Of a stretch of DNA of 36,750 bases, positions 9,143-19,604 are shown one piece after another. Within the stretch, counting starts at the first letter, position 1. The number at the start of each line of letters is the position of its first letter. Both the position numbers and the translations under genes were made by a program. This DNA is from Bacteroidota bacterium (lineage in GTDB: Bacteria; Bacteroidota; Ignavibacteria; Kapaibacteriales; UBA2268). The stretch lies in the NCBI GenBank assembly GCA_021824625.1, contig JAKAKE010000032.1, positions 1 to 36,750 of the forward strand. Reading direction: 5' to 3'. Under the pieces are notes generated by a model. That model did not search any database. It had not been told where the DNA came from and saw only the letters and a list, made by a program, of their open reading frames with translations.

Positions 9143-10414
9143 ATGTCAAAAGCTCAAATTCCATTTAATGATGAAATATACTGCTCCTTTTGCGGGAGGA
9201 GTGCTAAAGAAGTTTCAAGTCTGATTGAAGGGCCAAACCGTGTTTATATCTGTGATATATGCGTGCATAATTCGCAAGAGATTCTGAAAAAGAAATCAGG
9301 TTTTGAAACTACACTGTTCAATGACGGAGGTAAACTTCCGAAACCATCTGAAATGAAAAGTGAGCTTGATAAATATGTAATAGGACAGGAGTACTCCAAA
9401 AAAGCCCTGTCCGTTGCAGTTTATAATCATTATAAAAGAATTTTATCTGATGACTCTAAAGGTGAACTTGATGATGTTGAAATTGAAAAAAGTAATATAC
9501 TTCTCGTTGGCCCGACAGGAACAGGTAAAACATTACTTGCCCGGACACTTGCAAGGATACTTAAAGTTCCATTTGCAATCGCAGATGCAACAACAATCAC
9601 CGAAGCCGGATATGTGGGGGATGATGTTGAAACCGTTTTGCTTCAACTCTTACAAAAAACAGATTACAACATCGAGAAAGCCCAAAATGGAATTATTTAT
9701 ATTGATGAACTTGATAAGATTGCACGTAAAAGCGAATCAAGAAGCATTACACGTGATGTTTCCGGTGAAGGTGTCCAACAGGCACTTCTGAAAATACTTG
9801 AGGGAACTGTGGCAGGAGTTCCACCAAAAGGTGGAAGAAAACATCCTGAACAAAACTTAGTGTTTATAAATACTGCAAACATTCTTTTCATTTGTGGTGG
9901 TGCATTTGAAGGGCTTGAATCAATTATAGCTCAGAGACTGAGAAAATCAACTATCGGATTTACTGCCGACATTGAAGAAGCAATCATATCTGATTTTGAA
10001 CTCCTGAAAAAAGTTGAGCCTGATGACCTGTTGAAATATGGATTCATACCCGAATTAATCGGCAGGCTTCCTGTGTTGGTTGCACTTGAAGAACTCGATG
10101 ACGATGCCATGATGAGTATCCTGACAAATCCCAAAAATGCTATCATCAAACAGTACCAAAAACTCTTTGCAATGGAAGATATTGAACTTGAATTTGAAGA
10201 ACCGGCTTTAAAAGCAATCGTTCAAAAAGCTAAACTAAGAAAAACAGGTGCAAGAGGACTGCGTTCGATTACAGAAGAAATTATGCTGCCGATTATGTAT
10301 GATTTGCCCGATAAAAATAATATACTGAAGTGTATTATTACCGAAGCTGTTGTTAAATCAGGCTCAGAACCGGAATACTCTCCGAAAGCCAAAGTCAAAA
10401 CCAAGTCAGCATAA
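9143..10414 (+). CDS. clpX: ATP-dependent Clp protease ATP-binding subunit ClpX
   Basis: N-terminal zinc finger CSFCGRS..CDIC; Walker A GPTGTGKT; '[16 protein letters not shown]'; '[13 protein letters not shown]'. Confidence 0.98.
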   Translation: MSKAQIPFNDEIYCSFCGRSAKEVSSLIEGPNRVYICDICVHNSQEILKKKSGFETTLFNDGGKLPKPSEMKSELDKYVIGQEYSKKALSVAVYNHYKRILSDDSKGELDDVEIEKSNILLVGPTGTGKTLLARTLARILKVPFAIADATTITEAGYVGDDVETVLLQLLQKTDYNIEKAQNGIIYIDELDKIARKSESRSITRDVSGEGVQQALLKILEGTVAGVPPKGGRKHPEQNLVFINTANILFICGGAFEGLESIIAQRLRKSTIGFTADIEEAIISDFELLKKVEPDDLLKYGFIPELIGRLPVLVALEELDDDAMMSILTNPKNAIIKQYQKLFAMEDIELEFEEPALKAIVQKAKLRKTGARGLRSITEEIMLPIMYDLPDKNNILKCIITEAVVKSGSEPEYSPKAKVKTKSA

Positions 10415-10514
10415 AGCCGACTTTCAAAATAAATTTGGGTAGAAAAAAATAAATTCTTAAATTGCAAGTCTATTAAATGTTCATTATTTAAAACATATAT
10501 TTTGGTTTACTAAT

Positions 10515-10877
10515 ATGTTTGCAGTGGTTGAAATAGGTGGAATTCAGCTCGAAGTCCAAAAAAAGGCAGTGGTAAGAGTTCCTTTACTCAAGGGTAATCC
10601 CGGCGATGCAGTCGAGTTTAAAAACTTGCTGGCAGGCGGCGACGATAAATCCACAAAGATTGGAACTCCCTATATTACGGGTTCTGTCAAAGCTAAGATA
10701 ATCGAGCATGGCAAGGATGATAAAGTTCTTATATTTCATAAGAAAAAAAGCAAAGGGCAAAGAAAATTGAACGGACACAGACAGCGTTTTACTAAAATCG
10801 AAATAACGGATATAAAACTGTCAGCCACCCGTAAAAAGAAAACAGAATCTGTAGAACAAGCTGAGGAAGGAGAATAA
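10515..10877 (+). CDS. rplU: 50S ribosomal protein L21
   Basis: '[16 protein letters not shown]..', '[25 protein letters not shown]' and adjacency to rpmA. Confidence 0.95.
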   Translation: MFAVVEIGGIQLEVQKKAVVRVPLLKGNPGDAVEFKNLLAGGDDKSTKIGTPYITGSVKAKIIEHGKDDKVLIFHKKKSKGQRKLNGHRQRFTKIEITDIKLSATRKKKTESVEQAEEGE

Positions 10878-10878
10878 T

Positions 10879-11136
10879 ATGGCACATAAAAAAGGCGGCG
10901 GTTCAACACGCAATGGAAGAGATTCTAACGGCCAGAGACGCGGTGTAAAGAAATTCGGCGGTGAATTTGTTAAATCAGGCAATATTATTGTCCGCCAGTG
11001 CGGCACAAAATACCATCCGGGCAAAAATGTTGGTTTGGGTACCGATTATACTATATTTTCCCTGATTGAAGGTAACGTGAAATTTGAAAGAAAAGGCAGA
11101 GAAAAACAGCAGGTCTCTGTTTATCCAATAAACTAA
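10879..11136 (+). CDS. rpmA: 50S ribosomal protein L27
   Basis: '[62 protein letters not shown]'. Confidence 0.98.
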   Translation: MAHKKGGGSTRNGRDSNGQRRGVKKFGGEFVKSGNIIVRQCGTKYHPGKNVGLGTDYTIFSLIEGNVKFERKGREKQQVSVYPIN

Positions 11137-11162
11137 ATTATTCATACTCTACTTGCAAAATG

Positions 11163-11195
11163 AAACAGCCTCCCTTTGGGAGGCTGTTTTTTTTT
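11163..11195 (+). terminator. Rho-independent terminator after rplU-rpmA
   Basis: Perfect 12-bp stem AAACAGCCTCCC-TTT-GGGAGGCTGTTT followed by a T-run. Confidence 0.95.
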
Positions 11196-11212
11196 ATTAG
11201 TTTTTAAATATT

Positions 11213-11599
11213 TCAAATAACTTCATCTTCATCATCCAAATCTTCTTCTTCATCAATGTTTTCGAAATCGTCTTCTACGAATTCTTCTTCGAAGTCATCT
11301 TCACCTTCGTCAAAATCTTCATCAAATTCATCATCTTCGTCTATATCCTCATCCTCATCCAAGTCATCATCAAAATCCTCATCAAATTCATCATCGCTGA
11401 ATTCCTCATCCAACTCCTCCTCATCGGTTATTCCCATTTTTGGAACTGAACAAATATTGTGAAGATTATATTTTGGAGTATCTGAAAAATCAATTTCAGG
11501 TTCATTAATAACAAAGTCCGGTAAAGCTTCTTCAATATGGGTTATATACTCGACCAATTCAGTCGTCTGTTTATCAGAATCAGCTTCGAAAAAGTTCAT
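11213..11599 (-). CDS. Hypothetical protein with extremely acidic (Asp/Glu) low-complexity C-terminal tail
   Basis: 128 aa; 'ITDEEELDEEFSDDEFDEDFDDDLDEDEDIDEDDEFDEDFDEGEDDFEEEFVEDDFENIDEEEDLDDEDEVI' preceded by a non-repetitive N-terminal half. Confidence 0.7.
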   Translation of the reverse strand: MNFFEADSDKQTTELVEYITHIEEALPDFVINEPEIDFSDTPKYNLHNICSVPKMGITDEEELDEEFSDDEFDEDFDDDLDEDEDIDEDDEFDEDFDEGEDDFEEEFVEDDFENIDEEEDLDDEDEVI

Positions 11600-11784
11600 G
11601 ACATCCTCAATATTTATGAAATATAATTTTGTACAAAAATAAAAGAATTATTATAAAAAAAAATATTTTTAAATTTCAAAATGTTTTTCAATATTATTAT
11701 GTAAAATAAAAGTTGTTTAAAAAAATACATACAACTTTACAAATCATACAAACATTAAAACGAATAATGTAAAAAAATATTAAT

Positions 11785-14604
11785 TTATTTATTTTTCTTT
11801 TTGAAATCTTTTTTGTCTTTTTTAAAATTTCTATGCTTATCGCCCGCCTGGTCCTCACGGATTGCTGCTCTTGCAGCTGCAAGTTTTGCTATCGGCACCC
11901 TGAAAGGTGAACAGGAAACATAGTTCAATCCGATGTTATGGCAAAATTCAACTGATGACGGGTCACCGCCATGTTCGCCGCATATTCCAAGCTTGATATT
12001 TTTTCTGGTTTTTCTTCCTTCATTAACTGCATGTTTCATTAAAAATCCGACTCCGGATTGGTCAATCGAAACAAACGGGTCAACTTTATAAATATCACGG
12101 CTCACATATTCAGGTAAGAATTTGCCTGCATCATCACGGCTGACACCTAAAGTTGTTTGTGTAAGGTCGTTTGTTCCGAATGAGAAAAATTCTGCAACGG
12201 TAGCAACTTCTTCGGCAGTGATTGCTCCACGAGGTATTTCGATCATCGTCCCAACCAAGTAATCAAATTTCACTCCTGTTTCTTTTATTACCTGTTCAGC
12301 AACTGCCCTTACAATCTCTTCCTGATTCTTTAGCTCTTTCACATGTCCCACAAGAGGAATCATTATTTCCGGTAGAACTCTTTTACCGCTCTTGATAACA
12401 TTAACGGTTGCTTCAAAAATTGCCCTCGCCTGCATTTCTGTAATCTCAGGATAAATAATGCCCAGCCTGCACCCTCTCAATCCAAGCATCGGATTAAATT
12501 CATGCAGTGATTCAACTCTTTCTTTAATATCTTTCAAAGAAACGTTCATTGCTTTTGCCATTTCACCCTGACCGGCATCATCATGTGGTAAAAATTCATG
12601 CAGCGGAGGGTCAATTGTTCTGATTGTAACAGGCCTGCCATCCATTTCCACGAAAATACCTTCGAAGTCTTTTCTTTGGAGTGGAAGTAAATTTGCAAGT
12701 GCTTTTCTTCTTTCTTCAGGTGTATCTGACAAAATCATTTGACGCATAGGCCCAATTTTACCTTCTCCGAAAAACATGTGCTCGGTGCGGCATAATCCGA
12801 TACCTTCGGCACCGAATGCAATTGCATTAGCACTCTGGTCCGGCTGGTCTGCATTTGTGCGTACACGTAAAACCCTGTACCTGTCAGCCCACTCCATTAT
12901 TTGCTTATATATTAGATATGTCGGTGCATCTTCTTCTTTAAGGGTTTTATTTATGAGTACTTCTATGACCTCGCTTGGTTTTGTTTGTATATTTCCTTTA
13001 ATAACCTCACCGGTTGTGCCATCTATTGAAATATAATCACCCTCTTTGATTATTATATCTTTACCTTCAACTCTCATTATTCTTTCTTTGTATTCAATTA
13101 ATAAGGAACCGCATCCGGCAACGCAAACCTTTCCCATCTGCCTTGCAACGAGTGCCGCATGTGAGGTCATACCCCCGCGTGCTGTCAAAATACCTTCCGA
13201 TGCATCCATCCCCCCGATATCTTCAGGTGATGTTTCTATTCTGACTAATATTACTTTATCACCCTTCTTAGCCCAATCCATTGCATCTTCCGCATTGAAT
13301 ACGACTTTACCTGTAGCGGCACCTGGACCGGCATTTAATCCTTTAGAGAGCAGGTTCCCGTCTGCAAGTGCTTTTTTCTTTGCAGTCAAATCAAATACAG
13401 GCCTGAGCAATTGATTTAGTTGGTCAGGTTCAATTCTAAGTAATGCTTCCCAGGGTTTTATCAATTTATCCTTGACCATTTCAACTGCAATTCTCAAAGC
13501 TGCCATAGCCGTTCTCTTACCAATACGGCATTGAAGCATATATAATTTTTTATTTTGAATTGTAAATTCAACATCCAGCATATCGCGGTAATGGTCTTCT
13601 AATATTTTCCTGATTTTTAGTAATTCATTGTATGATTTGGTATCTTTTTCAGCAAGTTGATTTATTGGAAGGGGTGTTCGTGTCCCGGCAACAACATCCT
13701 CACCTTGAGCATTCATTAAAAATTCACCATAAAATATATTTTCTCCGGATGCCGCATCACGGGTGAAAGCAACTCCTGTTCCGGATTCTTCACCCAGGTT
13801 GCCGAAAACCATTGATTGAATATTCACGGCTGTTCCCCACCAGTCAGGGATATTATTCAGCTTTCTGTAAATATTAGCCCTGTTATTATTCCATGAGCCA
13901 AACACTGCACCGATTGCTCCCCAAAGCTGTTCCTTAGGGTCTTCGGGAAAATCAATATCAAGTTTATTTTTGATTGCTTTTTTAAATTCCGACACTAATT
14001 CTTTTAAATCCTCTGCAGTCAGGTCAACATCAAGTTTAACTCCCCGTGCTTTCTTTTTTTCATCCAATATAACTTCAAATGGGTCGAGGTCATCTTTTCC
14101 CTGTGGTTTCAATTCAAGGACAACATCGCCATACATCGAAACAAAACGTCTGTAAGCATCATAAGCAAAACGTGGATTATTTGTTCTTTTGATTAATCCT
14201 TGAATTGTAGTATCATTCAAACCAAGATTTAAAACAGTGTCCATCATACCCGGCATTGAAGCCCTGGCTCCTGAACGAACCGAGACGAGAAGAGGATTAT
14301 CAGGGTCTCCAAATTTGGCTTTCATTTCCTTCTCGAGTCTTTCGAGAGCTTTATCCACTTCCTGGTAAAGTGATTTTGGAAATGTTCTTTTATTTTTATA
14401 AAAATAAGTACATACCTCTGTTGTTATGGTGAAGCCTGCCGGAACAGGTAATCCGAGGTTTACCATTTCAGCAAGGTTTGCACCCTTGCCGCCAAGCAGA
14501 TTTTTCATGGCTGCATCGCCATCGGCTTTGCTGCCTCCGAAATAATAAACATATTTTACATTTTCTTTTCTGACCTTCTCATCCTTCTTTTTAGTCTTTG
14601 TCAT
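11785..14604 (-). CDS. ppdK: Pyruvate, phosphate dikinase
   Basis: '[30 protein letters not shown]', phospho-His motif '[28 protein letters not shown]', '[12 protein letters not shown]', '[14 protein letters not shown]', '[42 protein letters not shown]'. Confidence 0.98.
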   Translation of the reverse strand: MTKTKKKDEKVRKENVKYVYYFGGSKADGDAAMKNLLGGKGANLAEMVNLGLPVPAGFTITTEVCTYFYKNKRTFPKSLYQEVDKALERLEKEMKAKFGDPDNPLLVSVRSGARASMPGMMDTVLNLGLNDTTIQGLIKRTNNPRFAYDAYRRFVSMYGDVVLELKPQGKDDLDPFEVILDEKKKARGVKLDVDLTAEDLKELVSEFKKAIKNKLDIDFPEDPKEQLWGAIGAVFGSWNNNRANIYRKLNNIPDWWGTAVNIQSMVFGNLGEESGTGVAFTRDAASGENIFYGEFLMNAQGEDVVAGTRTPLPINQLAEKDTKSYNELLKIRKILEDHYRDMLDVEFTIQNKKLYMLQCRIGKRTAMAALRIAVEMVKDKLIKPWEALLRIEPDQLNQLLRPVFDLTAKKKALADGNLLSKGLNAGPGAATGKVVFNAEDAMDWAKKGDKVILVRIETSPEDIGGMDASEGILTARGGMTSHAALVARQMGKVCVAGCGSLLIEYKERIMRVEGKDIIIKEGDYISIDGTTGEVIKGNIQTKPSEVIEVLINKTLKEEDAPTYLIYKQIMEWADRYRVLRVRTNADQPDQSANAIAFGAEGIGLCRTEHMFFGEGKIGPMRQMILSDTPEERRKALANLLPLQRKDFEGIFVEMDGRPVTIRTIDPPLHEFLPHDDAGQGEMAKAMNVSLKDIKERVESLHEFNPMLGLRGCRLGIIYPEITEMQARAIFEATVNVIKSGKRVLPEIMIPLVGHVKELKNQEEIVRAVAEQVIKETGVKFDYLVGTMIEIPRGAITAEEVATVAEFFSFGTNDLTQTTLGVSRDDAGKFLPEYVSRDIYKVDPFVSIDQSGVGFLMKHAVNEGRKTRKNIKLGICGEHGGDPSSVEFCHNIGLNYVSCSPFRVPIAKLAAARAAIREDQAGDKHRNFKKDKKDFKKKNK

Positions 14605-14671
14605 TTTTGCTCCTGTTTGAATAGTTATTTTATATTTATTAAATTAATTTCTAATTATATAAAAGGAATTG

Positions 14672-14703
14672 CAAATATAAATTAGAACTAACCAATCAAC
14701 AAA
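14672..14703 (-). promoter_or_regulatory. Bacteroidota-type promoter upstream of ppdK
   Basis: Minus strand TTTG-TTGATTGGTTAGTTCTAATT(20)-TATATTTG fits the -33 TTTG / -7 TAnnTTTG consensus known from Bacteroidota. Confidence 0.65.
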
Positions 14704-14914
14704 TTTAATTGAAATATATATTAGTAAATAATTTATTATAATATTAAGGTAAAATCTGTCAATTCAGTGTGTACAATATGATATAAAAAGGATATAAAAA
14801 CAATAGGCGCTCAATTAACCGTTTGGAATAAAATGAAGGTATGTCCGTCATTCCCCTGCAGGATTGGATCATTTAAGCTTTTTTAAAATTAATTTTATAT
14901 ATAAGCGATATAGA

Positions 14915-15346
14915 ATGGAAATTTTTCAGAAATCAATCAGACTAAAACCTAAATCAAGGGGATTTCATCTTGTATCATACGAAATAATTCAACAAATCCC
15001 TGAAATCAGTCAATTCGAAGTTGGAATCCTTAACATACTTATACAACATACAAGTGCCGGTCTGACAATTAATGAAAATGCAGACCCGACGGTGCGTCAG
15101 GATTTTGAGACATATTTTAACATGCTTGTTCCTGAAAATCCATCTCTTTATTTACATACTGCCGAAGGACTTGATGATATGACTTCTCATATAAAAAGCT
15201 CTATTTTTGGTGCTACTCTGACAATTCCTGTAACCGACGGGAAATTGAATCTCGGAACATGGCAGGGTATATATTTATGCGAACATAGAGACCACGCCCA
15301 TTCAAGGAATTTGGTTGTAACGATTATCGGAGAAAAAAATGAATAA
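14915..15346 (+). CDS. YjbQ/UPF0047 family protein (secondary thiamine-phosphate synthase-type)
   Basis: 'MEIFQKSIRLKPKSRGFHLVSYEI', 'LNILIQHTSAGLTINENADPTVRQDFETYF', 'YLHTAEGLDDMTSHIKSSIFGATLTIPVTDGKLNLGTWQGIYLCEHRD'. Met at 14915 chosen over the ORF-track start at 14864. Confidence 0.92.
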   Translation: MEIFQKSIRLKPKSRGFHLVSYEIIQQIPEISQFEVGILNILIQHTSAGLTINENADPTVRQDFETYFNMLVPENPSLYLHTAEGLDDMTSHIKSSIFGATLTIPVTDGKLNLGTWQGIYLCEHRDHAHSRNLVVTIIGEKNE

Positions 15347-16037
15347 GGAAATAGCTGTTGTATTGACGAGCGGAGGCATGGATTCTGCATTATGTACCGG
15401 TATTGCCCTAAAGGAAGGATATGAGATTGCTGCTTTGCATTTGAACTACAAACAAAGAACCGAATCAAAAGAATTGAAAACTTTTAAAGTTTTAACGGAA
15501 TATTATCATATAAATAGTAAACTCGTTGTAAATGTAGAACATTTGTCCTTGATTGGTGGTTCAAGCCTTACCGATAAAAATATTTCTATTGAAATGGCTG
15601 ACCTGTCGAGAAAAGAAATACCACAAAGCTATGTTCCTTTCCGTAATGCCAATATACTATCAATTGCTGTGAGTTGGGCAGAGGTAATAGGTGCAAACGC
15701 TATTTATATCGGAGCTACACAGGCAGACGGCAGTGGTTATTCTGATTGCAGAAAAGAATTTTTCGATGCATTCCAGGAAGCAATAAATATTGGGACCAAG
15801 CCTGAAACCAGAATCAAAATAATTACACCTTTAATTAATTTGACAAAAAAGGATATTGTCATACTTGGGACGGATTTGAATATACCTTTCCATTTGACAT
15901 GGAGCTGCTATCAGGAAGATGAAATTGCCTGCGGGGTATGTGATTCCTGTGCATTGAGGCTAAGGGGGTTTCAACAGGCAGGCATAGAAGACCAAATCCC
16001 ATATAAAATAAAGCCAAATTACTTGTCAGGCTGTTAG
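15339..16037 (+). CDS. queC: 7-cyano-7-deazaguanine synthase QueC
   Basis: PP-loop 'VVLTSGGMDSALC', 'QSYVPFRNANILSIAVSWAE', Zn-binding 'SCYQEDEIACGVCDSCALRLRGFQQAG'. Overlaps the upstream yjbQ-like gene by 8 nt. Confidence 0.93.
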   Translation: MNKEIAVVLTSGGMDSALCTGIALKEGYEIAALHLNYKQRTESKELKTFKVLTEYYHINSKLVVNVEHLSLIGGSSLTDKNISIEMADLSRKEIPQSYVPFRNANILSIAVSWAEVIGANAIYIGATQADGSGYSDCRKEFFDAFQEAINIGTKPETRIKIITPLINLTKKDIVILGTDLNIPFHLTWSCYQEDEIACGVCDSCALRLRGFQQAGIEDQIPYKIKPNYLSGC

Positions 16038-16055
16038 GCTATAGTCTAACAGTCT
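16028..16055 (+). terminator. Stem-loop spanning the queC stop codon (possible terminator or RNA structure)
   Basis: AGGCTGTTAGGC-TATA-GTCTAACAGTCT: 12 bp in RNA including G:U pairs, containing the UAG stop at 16035-16037. Followed by aatttcatttt, so only a weak T-run. Confidence 0.45.
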
Positions 16056-16075
16056 AATTTCATTTTAATGTCAAA

Positions 16076-16107
16076 TTTGGGATTTTCGTAATTAAACCTT
16101 ATATTTG
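16076..16107 (+). promoter_or_regulatory. Bacteroidota-type promoter upstream of rpsD
   Basis: TTTG-GGATTTTCGTAATTAAACCT(20)-TATATTTG, same geometry as the ppdK and gcvPA promoters. Confidence 0.65.
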
Positions 16108-16165
16108 TATTCTTTTATAAAGTAGGAAAATTTTTTTGTATATATTTTAAAAGTATTGAGGAATA

Positions 16166-16768
16166 ATGAATTACACAGGCCCAAAAGTCAGGTTATCAAG
16201 AAAACTTGGCATTGAATTAACTCAGAAATCACATAAATATTCTTCAAAGAAGCCATATCCTCCCGGACAGCATGGTGTTTCAAAACGCCGTACCAAACAA
16301 TCTGATTACGGAAGGCAATTATTGGAAAAACAAAGGCTGAAGCTCCAATACAATATATCTGAAAGACAAATGCGTAATTATTTTGCGAAAGCAACACGCC
16401 TCGTGGGCAACACCGGAGATATACTCGTACAATTGATGGAATCGAGATTAGATGCTTTTATTTACAGGGCTGGATTGACTCGTTCCATATATGCTGCGAG
16501 ACAGCTTGTAAGCCACGGACATATCAGAATTAACGGTAAAAGGGTAACTGTACCGTCCTGCCAGTTGAAAGCCAATGATTTGGTTACTATTAAAGAGAAG
16601 ACACGTAAGAATGACAATATTCAGGATTCAATCAGGTCAGCGGCACCACCTACATACATAGAAATATCAAAGGCTGATTTTTCTGCTAAGTATCTTTATC
16701 TTCCAACACGTGAAGAAATAGGTGTTATATGTGATGTTCCGCTTGTTGTAGAATTCTATTCAAGATAA
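16166..16768 (+). CDS. rpsD: 30S ribosomal protein S4, Cys-free N-terminal (C-minus) form
   Basis: 'MNYTGPKVRLSRKLG', 'KPYPPGQHGVSKRRTKQSDYGRQLLEKQRLKLQYNISERQMRNYF', S4 domain 'MESRLDAFIYRAGLTRSIYAARQLVSHGHIRINGKRV'. Confidence 0.97.
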   Translation: MNYTGPKVRLSRKLGIELTQKSHKYSSKKPYPPGQHGVSKRRTKQSDYGRQLLEKQRLKLQYNISERQMRNYFAKATRLVGNTGDILVQLMESRLDAFIYRAGLTRSIYAARQLVSHGHIRINGKRVTVPSCQLKANDLVTIKEKTRKNDNIQDSIRSAAPPTYIEISKADFSAKYLYLPTREEIGVICDVPLVVEFYSR

Positions 16769-16874
16769 ATTGTAATACAATTTCAATTAAATACCTCTTA
16801 TGTTTTGCATGGGAAGTATTTTCTTTCAATTTTTCTTCAATCTGTACGTTATTCAAAATTATTTTGTAAAAGAT

Positions 16875-16915
16875 AAAAATATTACTTGCAAACTATGTTT
16901 GCAAGTAATATTTTT
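16875..16915 (+). terminator. Rho-independent terminator downstream of rpsD
   Basis: Perfect 19-bp stem AAAAATATTACTTGCAAAC-TAT-GTTTGCAAGTAATATTTTT. Symmetric, so possibly also usable from the other strand. Confidence 0.85.
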
Positions 16916-16954
16916 GCGACAATTTAAAATACATAAACTAATTGGTTTTATTAT

Positions 16955-17230
16955 ATGTCAACACCGATAAAAATTAAAGAAGGCAACCAGATGTTCTGGA
17001 CACCGGAACTGGCTCAGTACCTCGAAGATGCACCATGGCCCGCATCGAAGGAAGAACTTATTGATTTTGGCAACAGGACAGGATGTCCCCAGCAGGTTCT
17101 CGATAATCTTAATGAACTCGAGGATTCCGATGAATTAATTGAATCCATGGAGGACCTCTGGCCCGAATATGAAGATATGTCAAATGAAGAGTATTTTTAT
17201 AATGATAATGAAGAGGAGCAGTATTATTAG
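16955..17230 (+). CDS. DUF2795 family small acidic protein
   Basis: 'LAQYLEDAPWPASKEELIDFGNRTGCPQQVLDNLNELEDSDELIESMEDLWPEYEDMS' matches the Pxs+eeLi...a...G....vl..L..L.d..f.s..dv layout of DUF2795. Confidence 0.7.
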   Translation: MSTPIKIKEGNQMFWTPELAQYLEDAPWPASKEELIDFGNRTGCPQQVLDNLNELEDSDELIESMEDLWPEYEDMSNEEYFYNDNEEEQYY

Positions 17231-17306
17231 CATTTTTTATAAATCTTATTAGTTATTATATCGGGGAATTTTCTTTCCTTGTCTCCTTCATATATGAGAG
17301 AAATTC

Positions 17307-19601
17307 ATGATACATACTATTTTAAAAACCTATCCAATTATCCTATTGAATTTTCTTTCATTAGTTTTACCCTGCCAATTTAATTTTCTATTAGCGCAGA
17401 ATAAAAGCAGCCATGATTTAATTCCCTCACTTGTTAATAAATTCCAGTATGAAATCGGTGAAATAAGATTTATTGGGAATTATTCTTTCAGTAATTCTGA
17501 AATTATTAATCTTCTTGCATCGAGACAAACAAACAGAGGTATTGACCACAAGATTTTACTTTATTACGATGTAAATTTGAAATATCCATATGCAAAGAAA
17601 ATTATTCCTCAGATTATGATTAATTCGTTCGACCAGGCTCTGCTCACGATGATCAATGAAGTGCAATTCTTTGAACAGTCCAAAGCTGAAAATGATGTCA
17701 TTTCAATTCAGGATTTTTATAATCAAAACGGTTTCCACAAAGCAAAAGTCAGTTACACATTTGAAGCAGACATAAAAAGACAAATAAATATATTGTCATT
17801 TTATATAAATGAAGATTCTGCATCAATAATAAGCGGTATTACTTATCAGGGTTTGGATTCATTACCTATGGATTTGGATAAGGATGTTAAATCATTGATG
17901 AAAGTCAGGGATGGTCAGAGATTCAGCGAAGAAAGGATTTTTTCAGAAGTCAGGTCTATACAATACAAACTTCTTGACAACGGTTATTATTATGCAAAAT
18001 TCGATATGCCAATAGTATTGAAGGATACAACTCAAAACAAAGACAGCATAATTATTACTTTCCATACAGGTAAGAGACAAAAGATTGATGCCATTGATTA
18101 TATTGATAGCACAAAAGGACAGAAACTTGTTTTAAATGGCATGAAAAATAAGCAGCTCGATATAGAAATCGGAGACTGGTATTCAATAAGTAAAGTGAAC
18201 AAGTCAAATAACAATTTGTTGTCACTCGGCACTTTTGATATTGTAAGCATTGACACATCTTCACTATTTAGGAAGCAGACAGATTCAACCCTATCGCTAT
18301 TAGTATTCACCCAATACCGAAAACAACAGGAATGGGGAGTCGGCTTGTACCTCAATAGAACTGCAATTGATAATTTTACAAATTTTGGTGGTGAGCTTTC
18401 TTATTCTCATAAAAACATTGGCGGAATAGCACAAAATTTTAATATATTCGGAAGACTTGAATTCTCAGACATAAGTCGCGGATTAAAAGAACTACAAACA
18501 CAGTTAGGTGTCTCACTGGCTCAACCATTGTTCTTTACAATTGATAAGGCAAGATTCGGATTTGCCGGGCAATTAATTTATTCGTATTCTAAAATCTTTT
18601 CAGAACTTCAATTAAGTACTATTTCTTTACCAATAAAATTCCCGGTTAAATTTCCTGAATTTACATTTATTCAATTTGGCACTTTTGATTTTCTCACTGA
18701 AAGACAAGTACCAATGAATTTCGATGAAGCATATCAGAAAGAGTTGGATAAAGCCGATAGCGTTTCAGAAAAAGAAAAAATCAAAAGCAGTTTCAAAATT
18801 TATGAAGCTCTTAATAAATACAGGCACGCAACCGGTATGTTCGTCCCTTCAGCTTTCATATTCGGAGTTTCATTAATTGGTGATAAAAGAAATGATATTT
18901 TTAATCCTTCTTCTGGATATTACTTTAATTTTTCTCTCGATTTGACAATACCAAAACTTTGGTTTATACCGGAACTTGGAATTGCTCAATTTTACAGGGC
19001 TCAGACGAGTTATTATCTATTCACACGACTAAGTCCGACAACGGTATTCGCTTTTAAAGTACGCGGAGGTCTAACAATTTGGGGTAACCAGATTGATACT
19101 TATGTTCCTGTTGAAAGGCAATTCTTTGCGGGTGGAGCCAACAGTGTGAGAGGATGGTCATCCAGAAGATTGAGATATCCCATGCCAAAGGAATCTGAAT
19201 TTCCTAAAAATACTCTTGATTTCTTCCAGGACTTTGTCGGAAGCGGCGTAATACTCGAAGGTTCAATTGAATTTAGGTTCAGGTTCCCAAGACCGGCAAA
19301 CTTTGATGCTTTGATGTCTGAAATTATCTCAAACATAGTATTGACTTCATTTGTAGATTGGGGTAATACCTTTCACTGGTATTCAAATTATAATTACGAA
19401 TATAATTGGTACGATTATTTTACAAAGCTTGCTGTTGCTGGTGGCATTGGGTTAGGGTATCTTTTACCTGTGGGTCCAATCAGAATGGATTTGGCTCTGC
19501 CTATATATGACCCGTCAGTCGAGAGAGACAATACAATATTCACACGTGAAAATGTTATGAAAGACTTGAAATTTCACATAGGACTTGGTTATTCCTTCTG
19601 A
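17307..19601 (+). CDS. BamA/TamA-family (Omp85) outer membrane protein with POTRA-like N-terminus
   Basis: N-terminal 'EIGEIRFIGNYSFSNSEIINLLASR' POTRA; C-terminal barrel 'RQFFAGGANSVRGWSSRRL' (VRGW/Y loop-6 motif), 'GLGYLLPVGPIRMDLALP', terminal '..KFHIGLGYSF'. Confidence 0.93.
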   Translation: MIHTILKTYPIILLNFLSLVLPCQFNFLLAQNKSSHDLIPSLVNKFQYEIGEIRFIGNYSFSNSEIINLLASRQTNRGIDHKILLYYDVNLKYPYAKKIIPQIMINSFDQALLTMINEVQFFEQSKAENDVISIQDFYNQNGFHKAKVSYTFEADIKRQINILSFYINEDSASIISGITYQGLDSLPMDLDKDVKSLMKVRDGQRFSEERIFSEVRSIQYKLLDNGYYYAKFDMPIVLKDTTQNKDSIIITFHTGKRQKIDAIDYIDSTKGQKLVLNGMKNKQLDIEIGDWYSISKVNKSNNNLLSLGTFDIVSIDTSSLFRKQTDSTLSLLVFTQYRKQQEWGVGLYLNRTAIDNFTNFGGELSYSHKNIGGIAQNFNIFGRLEFSDISRGLKELQTQLGVSLAQPLFFTIDKARFGFAGQLIYSYSKIFSELQLSTISLPIKFPVKFPEFTFIQFGTFDFLTERQVPMNFDEAYQKELDKADSVSEKEKIKSSFKIYEALNKYRHATGMFVPSAFIFGVSLIGDKRNDIFNPSSGYYFNFSLDLTIPKLWFIPELGIAQFYRAQTSYYLFTRLSPTTVFAFKVRGGLTIWGNQIDTYVPVERQFFAGGANSVRGWSSRRLRYPMPKESEFPKNTLDFFQDFVGSGVILEGSIEFRFRFPRPANFDALMSEIISNIVLTSFVDWGNTFHWYSNYNYEYNWYDYFTKLAVAGGIGLGYLLPVGPIRMDLALPIYDPSVERDNTIFTRENVMKDLKFHIGLGYSF

Positions 19602-19604
19602 TTT

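Noticed and set aside
9414-9791. 125-aa plus-strand ORF overlapping clpX in another frame
   Set aside because: Overlaps the conserved ClpX AAA+ core; product has no recognisable domain.
11256-11462. Plus-strand poly-Ser ORF (MFSKSSSTNSSSKSSS...)
   Set aside because: Antisense reading of the GAT/GAA codons of the acidic-tail protein; no independent support.
11697-11882. 61-aa minus-strand ORF at the end of ppdK
   Set aside because: Out-of-frame overlap with the ppdK C-terminus plus AT-rich gap; no support.
13046-13414. 122-aa plus-strand ORF inside ppdK
   Set aside because: Antisense shadow of the phospho-His domain.
14838-14872. Possible remnant of a 'gtcattcccctgcaggat' dispersed repeat upstream of yjbQ
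   Set aside because: Only one copy seen in the window and no clear palindrome; cannot be supported here.
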